Positions 10,053 to 21,157 of a stretch of 64,000 nt of DNA are shown here, piece by piece; position 1 is the first letter of the stretch; the number at the start of each line of letters is the position of its first letter. A model generated the notes under the pieces. That model ran no database searches. It saw nothing but the letters and a program-made list of their open reading frames with translations, and had not been told where the DNA came from. Source of the DNA: Verrucomicrobiales bacterium (GTDB taxonomy: Bacteria; Verrucomicrobiota; Verrucomicrobiia; Verrucomicrobiales; DEV007); contig JARGOP010000001.1 of assembly GCA_029233965.1 (NCBI GenBank), positions 62,001 to 126,000 on the forward strand. Reading direction: 5' to 3'. A program made the translations under genes and the position numbers.

Positions 10053-10556
10053 ATGCGGTGTGTCAAGTGCAGTAGCCTGGAAGACAAGGTGATTGATTCG
10101 AGATTGTCGAAGGATGGGTTTTCCATCCGTCGTCGTCGCGAATGTCTGGACTGTTCACACCGTTTCACCACCTATGAGCAGGTGGAAAGGCGCGACGTGC
10201 TGGTCATCAAACGCGATGGCACACGCGAGCCATTCAAACGTGAGAAACTGCTCTCAGGCCTGATCAAGGCCTGTGAGAAGCGTCCTGTTTCCCTTGAGGT
10301 TCTTGAGAACGCAGTCGAAGAAATCGTGAACGATCTGACCGCCGAGGGACTCAAGGAGGTTCCGAGCCGGATGATGGGCCCCAAAGTAATGGCCCGACTC
10401 CAGCAGATCGATCCCGTGGCCTTTGTCCGCTACGCGTCGGTTTACCGTCAGTTTCAGGACGTGGGCGAGTTCAACGAGGTCATCGAATCTCTTGAAAATG
10501 CTCCCGTCGACAGCCTGCTCCAACCGGACCTCTTTGAGGCCGGGAAGGTGCCTTGA
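10053..10556 (+). CDS. nrdR: Transcriptional repressor NrdR
   Basis: MRCVKCSSLEDKVIDSR...RRRRECLDCSHRFTTYE zinc ribbon plus ATP-cone VIKRDGTREPFKREKL. Confidence 0.96.
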   Translation: MRCVKCSSLEDKVIDSRLSKDGFSIRRRRECLDCSHRFTTYEQVERRDVLVIKRDGTREPFKREKLLSGLIKACEKRPVSLEVLENAVEEIVNDLTAEGLKEVPSRMMGPKVMARLQQIDPVAFVRYASVYRQFQDVGEFNEVIESLENAPVDSLLQPDLFEAGKVP

Positions 10557-10627
10557 GAAAGCCCCTTCAGTTCCCTCCCATTCCAACACAAAACACCCAA
10601 ACACCGCACTTACAGACCACCACCACC

Positions 10628-11544
<917 letters not shown>

Positions 11545-11642
11545 AGAGCTAAAGTGTCAGGATTTTCCGGGCAAATCGTGGGAAACGGTTTGATTCCGCC
11601 CCGGCAAACGGGCCGAAATTTCCCCATTAACTGTTTGGGGAT

Positions 11643-12134
11643 TTGCCGATTCTCCTTATATGGTGCGGGGTGAGTTCAGATTCAGAAAACTATCCGGTTC
11701 TCGGTTGGCGGGAATGGTTGTCGATCCCATCTTTGAACATCCCGCACATCAAGGCGAAGGTGGACACAGGGGCCCGCACCTCGGCATTACACACCTTTGA
11801 CCTGGAAACCTACGAGACCGACACCGGGCAGGAAAGGGTGCGTTTTCTCGTGCATCCGTTCCAGGATGACACGGACACGGTAGTCCCCTGCGATTGTGCG
11901 GTGATCGGAAACCGATCAGTCCGCGACTCGGGCGGGCACGAGCAGGTCCGCCCCTTCATCTGCCTCCCTGTCGTTCTCGGAGACCACACCTGGGAGATCG
12001 AGTTCAGTCTCACGAACCGTGACAACATGAAATTTCGAATGCTTCTCGGTCGAACCGCAATGGAAGATCGCTTCCTCGTCAATCCTGCTTTATCCTACCA
12101 ACAAAGTAAGCCGTATCGATGGCTTCCCTCTTAA
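11643..12134 (+). CDS. RimK-associated retropepsin-like / ATP-dependent zinc protease family (Pfam Zn_protease type)
   Basis: LGWREWLSIPSLNIPHIKAKVDTGARTSALHTFD; LLGRTAMEDRFLVNP. Confidence 0.88.
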   Translation: MPILLIWCGVSSDSENYPVLGWREWLSIPSLNIPHIKAKVDTGARTSALHTFDLETYETDTGQERVRFLVHPFQDDTDTVVPCDCAVIGNRSVRDSGGHEQVRPFICLPVVLGDHTWEIEFSLTNRDNMKFRMLLGRTAMEDRFLVNPALSYQQSKPYRWLPS

Positions 12135-12140
12135 TCCTAC

Positions 12141-13055
12141 ATGAAACTTGCTATCCTGTCGCGAAACAAGCGGCTTTACTCGACCAACTCTCTCTACGAA
12201 GCGGCACTCAAACGCGGTCACGAAGTTCGCGTCATCGACTATGTGAAATGCCACATGGAGATCACCTCGATGCGACCCAGCATTTATCTCGGTGAAGAAA
12301 AACTGACTGGTTTTGATGCCATCATTCCCCGGATCGGAGCGACCTACACCTTTTTCGGTTGTGCCGTCGTGCGGCAGTTCGAGATGATGAATGTCTACAG
12401 TCTCAATGAGTCGGTTGCGATCTCCCGTTCCCGCGACAAGCTGCGAAGTCTGCAGCTTCTCGCCCGAAAAGGAATCGGTCTTCCCGTCACCACCTTTGCA
12501 CACGATCCCCGTGCAACCGGACAGCTCGTGAAACAGGTTGGCGGCGCGCCTGTCGTGATCAAACTGCTCGAGGGAACCCAGGGAGTCGGTGTGGTCCTTG
12601 CGGAAACAAACAAAGCAGCCGAGTCCGTCATCGAAGCCTTTCGTGGTCTCAATGCGAATATTCTCGCTCAGGAATTCATCAAAGAAGCCGGCGGTGCTGA
12701 CATCCGTTGTTTCGTCGTCGGCGGAAAAGTCGTTGCCGCGATCAAGCGCCAGGGCAAAGAAGGAGAGTTTCGATCCAACCTTCATCGCGGTGGCTCGGCT
12801 TCTGTGGTGAAGATCACTCCGGAGGAGCGATCCACGGCGGTGCGTGCGGCCAAGATCATGGGCCTCAACGTCGCGGGCGTTGATTTGCTGCGTTCGAATC
12901 ATGGACCCGTCGTCATGGAGGTGAATTCCTCTCCGGGACTGGAAGGAATCGAAAAGGCGACGGGGAAAGATGTCGCTGGATTGATCATTGATTTGATCGA
13001 AAGTCAGATCAGCAAGCCGACCGTTAACCGAACGAAAACCAAAGGGACAGGCTGA
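12141..13055 (+). CDS. rimK: RimK-type alpha-L-glutamate ligase
   Basis: [25 protein letters not shown]-grasp [31 protein letters not shown]. Confidence 0.93.
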   Translation: MKLAILSRNKRLYSTNSLYEAALKRGHEVRVIDYVKCHMEITSMRPSIYLGEEKLTGFDAIIPRIGATYTFFGCAVVRQFEMMNVYSLNESVAISRSRDKLRSLQLLARKGIGLPVTTFAHDPRATGQLVKQVGGAPVVIKLLEGTQGVGVVLAETNKAAESVIEAFRGLNANILAQEFIKEAGGADIRCFVVGGKVVAAIKRQGKEGEFRSNLHRGGSASVVKITPEERSTAVRAAKIMGLNVAGVDLLRSNHGPVVMEVNSSPGLEGIEKATGKDVAGLIIDLIESQISKPTVNRTKTKGTG

Positions 13056-13070
13056 ATTTTTGACACCCGC

Positions 13071-14108
13071 ATGAATCACAGTGATTCCCTCAAAATCGGG
13101 GACCAGACTTTTGGACCCGGCGATAGAGGAGAAGTCAGCCTTCCGATTGGTTCGCTGATCGATTATCAACCGGTGACGATGAACATTCAGGTTCGTCGCG
13201 GGAAGCAGGAAGGTCCGGTTCTCCTGCTGACTGCCGGGATTCATGGTGATGAACTCGTCGGCGTTGAGGTCCTGCGCCGTCTTCTCAAGTCCAGACGACT
13301 CCAGAGCATTCGGGGAAGCCTTGTCGTTGTGCCTGTTGTCTGCATGCCGGCTTTTCTGGCCCGCACCCGCTACCTTCCTGACCGCCGTGATCTGAACCGT
13401 CTTTTCCCCGGTTCCCGGGATGGATCGCTGGGAGGTCGCCTCGCCGCCACCTTTGCCGATGAGATTGTGACGAAGGCGGATTACGCGATCGATTTCCACA
13501 CCGGAGCGAGTGGACGTCCCAATCTTCCGCAGATCCGGATTTCCCCCGGAGACGAGAGAGCGCTGGAATTGGCCAAAGCCTTCAAGCCCCCGGTCATCAT
13601 GGAGACTTCACAGCGCGATGGATCGCTTAGGAGTCTCTTTGCGAAAGAGAACATCCCTTCCCTGCTTTATGAAGCCGGCGAGGCTTATCGTCTGGATACA
13701 GCTGCGGTTCGATATGGTCTTCGTGGTATCTTTTCAGTGATGCAACATCTGGAAATGCTGCCTCCGCCGCGGAGCGTGAAGGAACCGAGAACGCGCACCG
13801 TCGTTGCTTCAGGGACGACCTGGGTCCGGGCACCGCAGGGCGGGATTTTTACTCCTCTCGTCGATCTAGGAAAAGGCGTAACTCCCTCCACCAAGCTTGG
13901 ACTCGTTGGTGATCCCTTCGGAAGGCATGAGACTCCGGTAACGAGTGGCATCGACGGTGTTGTCATCGGGCTGAACCGTGAAGCGACGGCGGACGAGGGG
14001 GATGCCCTCTTCCACATTGCGAACTTTGCCGCTACCGCGGAGAAAGTGGAAGCACATATTCAGCACAGCGACAACGTTCTCGAAGAGCATACTGCGCCCC
14101 TGGAGTAG
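13071..14108 (+). CDS. Succinylglutamate desuccinylase/aspartoacylase family protein
   Basis: LTAGIHGDELVGVEVLRRLL; DRRDLNRLFPG; IDFHTG zinc-carboxypeptidase-like motifs. Confidence 0.9.
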   Translation: MNHSDSLKIGDQTFGPGDRGEVSLPIGSLIDYQPVTMNIQVRRGKQEGPVLLLTAGIHGDELVGVEVLRRLLKSRRLQSIRGSLVVVPVVCMPAFLARTRYLPDRRDLNRLFPGSRDGSLGGRLAATFADEIVTKADYAIDFHTGASGRPNLPQIRISPGDERALELAKAFKPPVIMETSQRDGSLRSLFAKENIPSLLYEAGEAYRLDTAAVRYGLRGIFSVMQHLEMLPPPRSVKEPRTRTVVASGTTWVRAPQGGIFTPLVDLGKGVTPSTKLGLVGDPFGRHETPVTSGIDGVVIGLNREATADEGDALFHIANFAATAEKVEAHIQHSDNVLEEHTAPLE

Positions 14109-14170
14109 CCGGAGCAAGCGCCGCGACTGCGTCATTGTCAATTCGACAGGAAGCTGGTCTCATCACCCCG

Positions 14171-15595
14171 ATGATGAACCGTTTTACTTTTTACACACTT
14201 GTCGTTTCGACACTCCTCTCACCTCTTGCCTATTCACAAAAAGAGAAAAAGCCGGATCCGGCTTTGATCGAAGGCAAGGCCACCCTCGAGCGCCTCGAGC
14301 AGGTTTCGAACTGGACCAGCCTTTTCAATGGTAAAGATCTCACGAACTGGCAGGGCGATACCGAAAAGTATGTCGTCGAAAATGGAGTGTTGGTTTGTCA
14401 GGCCGGGGGCAAGGTTCTTGAGACCGAAAAGCAGTATTCGGATTTCGTGTTCAAGTTTGAGTTTAAGCTGACCGAATCGGGCAACAACGGTCTTGGTATC
14501 CGGGTTCCCTCAGGAGGCCATGCTGCCTACGATGGAATGGAGCTGCAGATCCTCGATCATCGCGGAGATCGTTATCACAAGAAGACGGCAGACGGAGGTC
14601 GCGTTATGACGCTCAAGGAGTGGCAGGTCCACGGCTCCATCTACGGTGTTTTTCCCGCCAAAACCGGCTACCTCAAGCCGCTCGATGAGTGGAATGAGCA
14701 GACCGTGATTTGCATCGAAGATCATGTGAAGATCATCCTCAACGGAGCGGTCATTCTGGACGCTTATCTGGATGATTTGACCCCCGTCGATCACAAGGAC
14801 CATCCCGGACTCAAAAGCAGAACCGGTCACATTCAGTTCGCGGGCCACAACGATCACATTGAGTTCCGGAACATCCATGTCGCGGATTTTGCTCCCAGTG
14901 CACCGACGATTGAGGTGAAAGAGGACAACACTCCACCGGAAGGTTTCACCGCCCTTTTCAACGGAAAGGATCTGAGCGGATGGAAAGGCCTTGCGCACAA
15001 AGATGCGAGCAAGCGCCGTGAGTTGACCGGTGACGCCCTCGCCGAAGCGCAGAAAATTGCTGATGGCATCATGAACGAGCACTGGTCGGTTAAGGAAGGC
15101 GTTCTCACCTACTCCGGCGAGGGACAATCTCTCGCCACGGCGAAAGACTACGGCGACTTCGAATTCTACATCGACTGGAAGATCCCGCCCGGTGCCGACA
15201 GCGGCATCTACCTGCGCGGCACGCCGCAAATTCAGATCTGGGATCCCTGGGATCTTCGCGATGCCCGCGCTGATGATCTTGTCGGAGCCTACCGGACAGG
15301 GCGGAACCTCGGATCCGGCGGCCTTTGGAACAACAAGCGGGCCAGCAATCGTCCGCTCGTCATGGCCGACAAAAAACCCGGTGAATGGAACCAGTTCCTG
15401 ATTCGCATGGTCGGAGACAAAGTCTCGATCTGGTTGAACGGGAAGCTCGTCGTCGATCGCACCGAGTTGGAGAATTACTGGGACCGCGAAGGCGACCGCG
15501 ACATTCCCCTGCCCCGCGCTGACCAGATCGAGCTGCAACACCACGGCAGCGAGCTCTTCTTCAAGAATCTCTTCATCCGCGAGCTGCCTTACTAG
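14171..15595 (+). CDS. Tandem DUF1080 (3-keto-disaccharide hydrolase-like) protein
   Basis: Two LFNGKDL.(N/G)W modules (FNGKDLTNWQG, FNGKDLSGWKG) in one ORF; signal peptide. Confidence 0.88.
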   Translation: MMNRFTFYTLVVSTLLSPLAYSQKEKKPDPALIEGKATLERLEQVSNWTSLFNGKDLTNWQGDTEKYVVENGVLVCQAGGKVLETEKQYSDFVFKFEFKLTESGNNGLGIRVPSGGHAAYDGMELQILDHRGDRYHKKTADGGRVMTLKEWQVHGSIYGVFPAKTGYLKPLDEWNEQTVICIEDHVKIILNGAVILDAYLDDLTPVDHKDHPGLKSRTGHIQFAGHNDHIEFRNIHVADFAPSAPTIEVKEDNTPPEGFTALFNGKDLSGWKGLAHKDASKRRELTGDALAEAQKIADGIMNEHWSVKEGVLTYSGEGQSLATAKDYGDFEFYIDWKIPPGADSGIYLRGTPQIQIWDPWDLRDARADDLVGAYRTGRNLGSGGLWNNKRASNRPLVMADKKPGEWNQFLIRMVGDKVSIWLNGKLVVDRTELENYWDREGDRDIPLPRADQIELQHHGSELFFKNLFIRELPY

Positions 15596-15625
15596 CATTC
15601 CAGAGCCCTGCGTAGGTCCCGGTGT

Positions 15626-15656
15626 AACAGGGTTGGGTCAGAGAGCTAACCCTGTT
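15626..15656. repeat. 31-bp palindromic element (family B, copy 1)
   Basis: aacagggtt-gggtcagagagct-aaccctgtt, perfect 9-bp arms, between convergent genes. Confidence 0.75.
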
Positions 15657-15684
15657 GAGTCCCGGCCCGTCACGCGTTGAGATT

Positions 15685-16539
15685 TCAGTCTTCCCCACGC
15701 CATCCATTTGCCTCGAGGTAGCGGAGCGTTTCCTGAGGCTTGTTCGTGTGTAACATCCTCACGCCAGCCTGTGCGAGTATCTCCCAGAATCCGGGATTTT
15801 CGAACGAGTGTGCTTCCACAAGAATACCAAGACTCCGTGCCGCCTCAATGGCTCCCTTTTCGCCTGCACTTAGCGGCAACTCTCCCGTCACTTTGATGTC
15901 GACTGTCTTCGGCTGAAACTCCCGGTGAATCTGCTCAACCTGCTTTGCGCTGCTGAGCTTAAACATCACTTCCACCCCTGGGGTGCCGCCCTGAAAAAAA
16001 TCGTGAATCGTTTCGGCATCCCGGTAGAAAGTTCGAAGGAAAACCTCGTCCTGCATTTCAAGCCGGACAATGAGGCGGGCAAGCTCATCAAAGTGCTCAA
16101 TGACCCCCGGCTTGAGGTCTGGCTTAAAAAGGATCCTGTCCTTTCCGGCGAGGAGCAGTTCTTCCAGTGTCGCGACAGTCTCCTCTGAAACGGTGCCGTC
16201 CCGATACCGTTTCTTCAGTGCTTTCAGCTCCTCAAGAGACAGATCTTCCGCTTTTCCCGTTCCAGTCGTTTCGCGCTCGATGGTAGGATCATGAACGATG
16301 ACGAACACCCCGTCGGCGGTCCGTTGAATATCGGTTTCAAAAACGTCGTAGCCTTTTTGAATCGCCACGGTGACTGCCGCAACGGAGTTCTCCGGAGCCT
16401 GATCCTCCTTATCGGTCTCATACCCTCCCCGGTGCGCCGCGACATAGACATGGGACTCCGGAGCGCTCAGTGAGGATGGTTCTGCTTGGAGAAGCGGAAC
16501 GAGAATCGTAGAGAGGATCAGAGTCCGGAAAGGGGTCAT
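15685..16539 (-). CDS. Glycerophosphodiester phosphodiesterase family protein
   Basis: AAHRGGYETDKEDQAPENSVAAVTVAIQKGYDVFETDIQRTADGVFVIVHDPTIERETTGTG. Confidence 0.93.
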   Translation of the reverse strand: MTPFRTLILSTILVPLLQAEPSSLSAPESHVYVAAHRGGYETDKEDQAPENSVAAVTVAIQKGYDVFETDIQRTADGVFVIVHDPTIERETTGTGKAEDLSLEELKALKKRYRDGTVSEETVATLEELLLAGKDRILFKPDLKPGVIEHFDELARLIVRLEMQDEVFLRTFYRDAETIHDFFQGGTPGVEVMFKLSSAKQVEQIHREFQPKTVDIKVTGELPLSAGEKGAIEAARSLGILVEAHSFENPGFWEILAQAGVRMLHTNKPQETLRYLEANGWRGED

Positions 16540-16614
16540 GTCAGATGAACGTGAAAGGAGGGTCGCGGTGATAACAGGGAAAAATCGGCGATCCGCGGGA
16601 CGATGAGTTGACGG

Positions 16615-19230
16615 TTATCCTCTTCCGAAGACCCGGCCAAGCTGCTCAGTGACTCCGAGGGCATTCTCCCAACGCCTGACAAAAAGATCGAGAAGATAGA
16701 TCACGATGAAAGCCATGAGAATCCACGGCCAGAGTTCTTCGTGACGGGAGACATCGGTTCCGGTGAGCTCAAGACCATCCTCCGGAGTTTCGATGAAGGT
16801 TCCCCCGGTGATTTCGCAGACCTGGCGGAGAAGCGCTTCATCAACCTGACCGGTCGCCACCTCCGTGGAGGGGTTGTGGACGTAGCCGGCGGAGACGAGT
16901 TGAGATCCGGATCGGGCGCGGACGAGATAGACGCCCGGTTCGACGGGGCGAAACGAGGAGGCATACCACCCCGGTCCCTCCTGCTCCAGCTTGAGGGTGG
17001 AGACCGCGTTCATTCCCGACCCGAGCGCGTTGGCGGGAACGTGAAAGATATCCGCTTCGACGGTGGCTCCGTTTCGACGGGTCCCGGCGTCTTCGGCAAG
17101 ATCCACCGCGATGGAGACGTTTTCTCCCTGCTCTTCGAGACGCAGGTCCATGTTCAGCCCCTGCGGTGCACGGGCCGTTTCGCGGAGAATTTGTGACCAG
17201 AGCTGGCTGTATCCATTCCAGTCGGTCACCCACAGTGCAGCCCAGCGTGATTTACAATCCGAGGTGAAGGCGGTGACCTTGCCGAGCCCGAACCGCCAGT
17301 GCGCGAGAAGTGGATCTCCGGTGTCGGTCACGAGAGGCACTTGCGCGGTCGCTTTGCGGTTCGTCTTCACATAGCCAAGGAGCGGCGGCGCCTCCCCGTC
17401 AGCCCAGTCCCGCAACATGGGATGGGCTTCGACAAGCCGCGGCTCAAAGGCATCTTCACGAATCATGCGCCCGGTGTGGGTCATCGTGTCCTGGGTGAAA
17501 ATCCGGGTGATCGCAGTCGGATCCATCGTGACGTAACTCTGTCCCCCACCCGCTGCGGCGATTCCCTGCAAGAGTCCGACCTGCGCCCCGGCCCCAACCG
17601 CAACAGTTGAGATCGTGATCCCCTCGGCGTGGCACTGGCTCGCGAGAGCCTGGTATCCCTGGCCCGAAGTCTGTCCGTCGGTGAGGACAATCATGTGTTT
17701 GATCTTGGTTTTGACGCCGTTCAATTCCTCACGGGCCATGACCATACCGGGGTAGATGTTCGTGCCTCCCCCGGAACCCAGCAGCGAGATCTGATTCGCG
17801 ATTGCACTGGTGGAGGTGACCTTGGTCATCGGGACAATCTCATGAACCTGGGAATCGAAGGCGTAGATGCCGATGTAGTCATCCGTCGATAGCAGTTCGG
17901 CAGTGGCGATGGCGGCGCTCTTGCAAATCTCAATTTTCTGGCCGGCCATCGAGCCGGAGCGGTCCATCACGAGCGCGAGGGCGGAACTCTGCATCTCCTC
18001 CTGGTCGGGAGCTTTGAGTTTGACGGGGAGGATCTCTTCGATCGGGGTGCGGTAATAGCCCCCGACTCCGAAAGAATTCATGCCGCCGGCCATGACAAAT
18101 CCGCCGCCCAGATTCTCGACGTAGTCGCGAATCGCGCTCATGCGGGTTTCCCCGATGCGGTGGGCGGGAATGTCGGAAAGGATGATCCCGTCGTAGCCGG
18201 CGAGCTGCTGCAGTGACTCCGGCAGGCCTTCCGGCGAGCGGACGTCAAGGCGGATTCCTTCGCGCTCCATCGCGCCGGCGAGGTAGCGGCTCTCCCCTTC
18301 CTCGCCTTCCACGTAAAGCCAGAGCGGCTTACCGCGGACATCAACGATGCTGAGAGCCTCGTTGTTCTCGGGGATACGGTCTCTACCTTCGAATCCCTCA
18401 ATGACAACGCGATAGTTGTAGATGTTCCGCTGCTCGGGAACCCGTTTGAAGCGATGGATCAGGGTTTCGCCGGGAACCAGATCGACCTCGACCGCATCGA
18501 CTTCCACTCCATTCTCAAAAAGGCGGAGCCTTCCGGGGCCCTCCAGGGATCCGTCGACTGTCGCTTCGAGTTCGAGGCTGGCTCCCTCATTGAGACGGGA
18601 CTGTGAACTGGTGAGCCTGGTGACACGAACATCCGGCTGGATATCGCCGGCAATGCCCGCGGCGTGGATTTTAATTCCTGAAATGGCCGCCTCTTCGGCA
18701 GCGGCGAGGAGGCTGCCTCCTGTCTCGACCCCGTCACCGACGAGGACAATGTGCTTTGAGGTTCCTGTCGGAAAGAGTCCCCGCGCGAGAGTGACGGCCC
18801 GTTCGTAGTTGGAGGAAGCGCCGATCGCTTCCGCAAGACGGGCCCGCTCTTCCGGGAGCACTTCTTCGGCACTGCGATCAGGGTAGCTGATGAGTTCCGG
18901 TGAGGTTCCGGCGGCGATGTATCCGACTGGTGGATTCCCGTTGAGCGAGGAACGAATCGTTTCCGCCGCCGAGTAGACCGAACTGATCCCCGCTTCGCCT
19001 TCGCTCCGGCTGTGATCGAGCACAAACATCACGGCCTGCTCACGACTCGTGAGAATTCGCGCCGGCGACGCAATCGCAAGAATCCCGAGAATGACAAGGA
19101 GGGCCCGCAGGACAAAGAGGACCCGGCGGCGCTGCGGTCCCATGGGGTGAGTTGATTTCAGGTCACACCACCACAACAACGCAAGCGCAGGCAAAATCAG
19201 GAAAAGGGCATGAGGAAACAACCAGTCCAT
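16615..19230 (-). CDS. VWA domain / glutamine-amidotransferase-like membrane protein
   Basis: N-terminal TM helices, LVMDRSGSMAGQKIEICKSAA MIDAS motif, GGFVMAGGMNSFGVGGY. Confidence 0.88.
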   Translation of the reverse strand: MDWLFPHALFLILPALALLWWCDLKSTHPMGPQRRRVLFVLRALLVILGILAIASPARILTSREQAVMFVLDHSRSEGEAGISSVYSAAETIRSSLNGNPPVGYIAAGTSPELISYPDRSAEEVLPEERARLAEAIGASSNYERAVTLARGLFPTGTSKHIVLVGDGVETGGSLLAAAEEAAISGIKIHAAGIAGDIQPDVRVTRLTSSQSRLNEGASLELEATVDGSLEGPGRLRLFENGVEVDAVEVDLVPGETLIHRFKRVPEQRNIYNYRVVIEGFEGRDRIPENNEALSIVDVRGKPLWLYVEGEEGESRYLAGAMEREGIRLDVRSPEGLPESLQQLAGYDGIILSDIPAHRIGETRMSAIRDYVENLGGGFVMAGGMNSFGVGGYYRTPIEEILPVKLKAPDQEEMQSSALALVMDRSGSMAGQKIEICKSAAIATAELLSTDDYIGIYAFDSQVHEIVPMTKVTSTSAIANQISLLGSGGGTNIYPGMVMAREELNGVKTKIKHMIVLTDGQTSGQGYQALASQCHAEGITISTVAVGAGAQVGLLQGIAAAGGGQSYVTMDPTAITRIFTQDTMTHTGRMIREDAFEPRLVEAHPMLRDWADGEAPPLLGYVKTNRKATAQVPLVTDTGDPLLAHWRFGLGKVTAFTSDCKSRWAALWVTDWNGYSQLWSQILRETARAPQGLNMDLRLEEQGENVSIAVDLAEDAGTRRNGATVEADIFHVPANALGSGMNAVSTLKLEQEGPGWYASSFRPVEPGVYLVRARSGSQLVSAGYVHNPSTEVATGQVDEALLRQVCEITGGTFIETPEDGLELTGTDVSRHEELWPWILMAFIVIYLLDLFVRRWENALGVTEQLGRVFGRG

Positions 19231-19252
19231 TCAGGAGGGGCGGAAAAATCGA

Positions 19253-21145
19253 TCAGTAGACGGCATGGCGGTGAAAGAGCCAGCTCTCGAGGAGGAGGAT
19301 GAAAACGAGGGCGGAGAGAATCCAGAGTTTGAGCTTCCCGCCGACACCACCAACGGCGGTGAAATAGCTTTCATCGGTAGCGGCGGTGGCCTCCGGTTGA
19401 ATCGGGATATCGCTTTCAGCGGCGGATAAAATATGGGAGGTGCCCTGCTGCTCGAGGTCACCCTCTACGTTGAATGTTTTCCAAACGCCAATGCGATCCA
19501 TTTCGATGACATCCGCTTCGAGGGGACGTCGTCGCACCGCCATCTCACGTCCCTCCCACTGGGACCATTCAATGGTTTCCCCACGAACCCGTGCGAGATC
19601 CCCGGTCGAGAGCAACTCAACTCCGGTCGAACTCAGATCCGCCCGGTCAACACACCAGAGCAGGGCATTGCCCATGAGGAGTGGAAACGAAGCGGTGAGC
19701 GGAAGTCTTTCGGATGCTCCGGGCGAGAATCCCATGATAACCAGTCGCTGCCCCTTCACTTCCCCGGCCGCGAGGATCGGGTCCTGACCGGCGAGCCAGA
19801 GAGGTTCGAGGGATCCCGCACTCTGGAATACGGAGGTCTGCGTGAGGGCGACGCGGCTGCTGCTGACCCGGAAGAGAACGGGGTGCGAATCGTTGCCGAC
19901 ACGGATTGAGTCGTAGGGAATCGGATTGGCGAGAGCGCGAGCCAGGACCGGACCGGAACTCCCCGGCGGGTTGATGACCACGGCGGGTATATCTTCGGGC
20001 CACTCCTCCGGAAGCCACCCGTCAAAAATGACTGCGTCGACCTCGTCGGCGAGTGGCCAGGCGCTCGGCGAACCTTTGAGCAGTTCGAAGCGTCCGGACT
20101 CCTGAATCGATGAAAGCGCGAACCTCGTGTAAGGGTCCTCCTTATCGTCCGGACGGATCCACGCTGCGAGAACCGGCTGCACGTCCGGCAACGGGATCGT
20201 GATGGTGTCATCAAGCGGGAAGACGTCGTTTTCAGTCTTTAGATGAAGTCTCAACAATTGATCGCTCACGCCGTTGAGGCGGAACGTCAGTCCGACTCGT
20301 TCTCCGGGGCTCAAATCGATTTCGCGATGCTGATTCGGGATGCCTCCAACACTGACCTCGAGCCGCGACGTGAGCGGCGTGGCGGCGGCCTCATTCATCG
20401 ACAGTTGGACGTAGACTTCGTACCGTGAGTATTCGAGGGGGACGGGCCGAATCTGAAAGGCGGTGATGCCGGTGTTCGTTGCGGTCTCCCGCGCGAGGAT
20501 GAGTTCACGAATCGCAATCTCCGGTTCGTTTCCAGGGCGGGATTCGTCCTCCTTGAAGGAATGATCTGAGAGATGCCAGATCGCGGCCGGTTTCTCCAGT
20601 CCGGCGATGAGGCGGGCAACTTCAAAAGCGGCTTCGGTCTTTTCAACCATGGGACGCAAGGTCACCAACTCGAGTTGCGAGATGAGTTCGCGTCGTTTGA
20701 AGGTGCGTGGCTGGAGGACTTCCGCGCGGACATCGTAGGCAATCAGGGCAACGCCGACTTCGTCCGGAACTTTTTCAAGACGCTCCCGGAGAATCCGTTT
20801 GGCGGCGTCGAGCCGGGACTCCCCTTCGTCATCGGTCACCGCCATGGAGGCGGACCGGTCGAGAAGGATCACGACAGTCCGGTATTGGTCCGGGTCATCC
20901 TGCGTCGCGATGAGCCGGGAAAGAACAAACACCGCGAGGCTCAGCATCAGAATCGTAAGAACGAAAGAGATCCATTTCTTCAGTCTCCTCAGCCAGGCCG
21001 ACTCCTGATGCTCTCTCGCAAGCGTCTTGAAAAACACGAGCGTGGCAACATTGACGGTCTTCGACTTTCTCCGAAAGAGGTAGAGCATCAGCGGGATGAT
21101 CCCGAGAAGCAGCAACCAGAGAAATTGAGGCGTCAAAAACTGCAT
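19253..21145 (-). CDS. BatA/VWA domain membrane protein
   Basis: MQFLTPQFLWLLLLGIIPLMLYLFRRK BatA N-terminus; VVILLDRSASMAVTDDEGESRLDAAK. Confidence 0.9.
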   Translation of the reverse strand: MQFLTPQFLWLLLLGIIPLMLYLFRRKSKTVNVATLVFFKTLAREHQESAWLRRLKKWISFVLTILMLSLAVFVLSRLIATQDDPDQYRTVVILLDRSASMAVTDDEGESRLDAAKRILRERLEKVPDEVGVALIAYDVRAEVLQPRTFKRRELISQLELVTLRPMVEKTEAAFEVARLIAGLEKPAAIWHLSDHSFKEDESRPGNEPEIAIRELILARETATNTGITAFQIRPVPLEYSRYEVYVQLSMNEAAATPLTSRLEVSVGGIPNQHREIDLSPGERVGLTFRLNGVSDQLLRLHLKTENDVFPLDDTITIPLPDVQPVLAAWIRPDDKEDPYTRFALSSIQESGRFELLKGSPSAWPLADEVDAVIFDGWLPEEWPEDIPAVVINPPGSSGPVLARALANPIPYDSIRVGNDSHPVLFRVSSSRVALTQTSVFQSAGSLEPLWLAGQDPILAAGEVKGQRLVIMGFSPGASERLPLTASFPLLMGNALLWCVDRADLSSTGVELLSTGDLARVRGETIEWSQWEGREMAVRRRPLEADVIEMDRIGVWKTFNVEGDLEQQGTSHILSAAESDIPIQPEATAATDESYFTAVGGVGGKLKLWILSALVFILLLESWLFHRHAVY

Positions 21146-21157
21146 GCGATTCCGGAA

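Noticed and set aside
12090-13499. 469-aa ORF antisense to rimK and the AstE-like gene
   Set aside because: Shadow ORF in GC-rich coding DNA; no recognisable motif, and the sense strand encodes well-supported conserved proteins.
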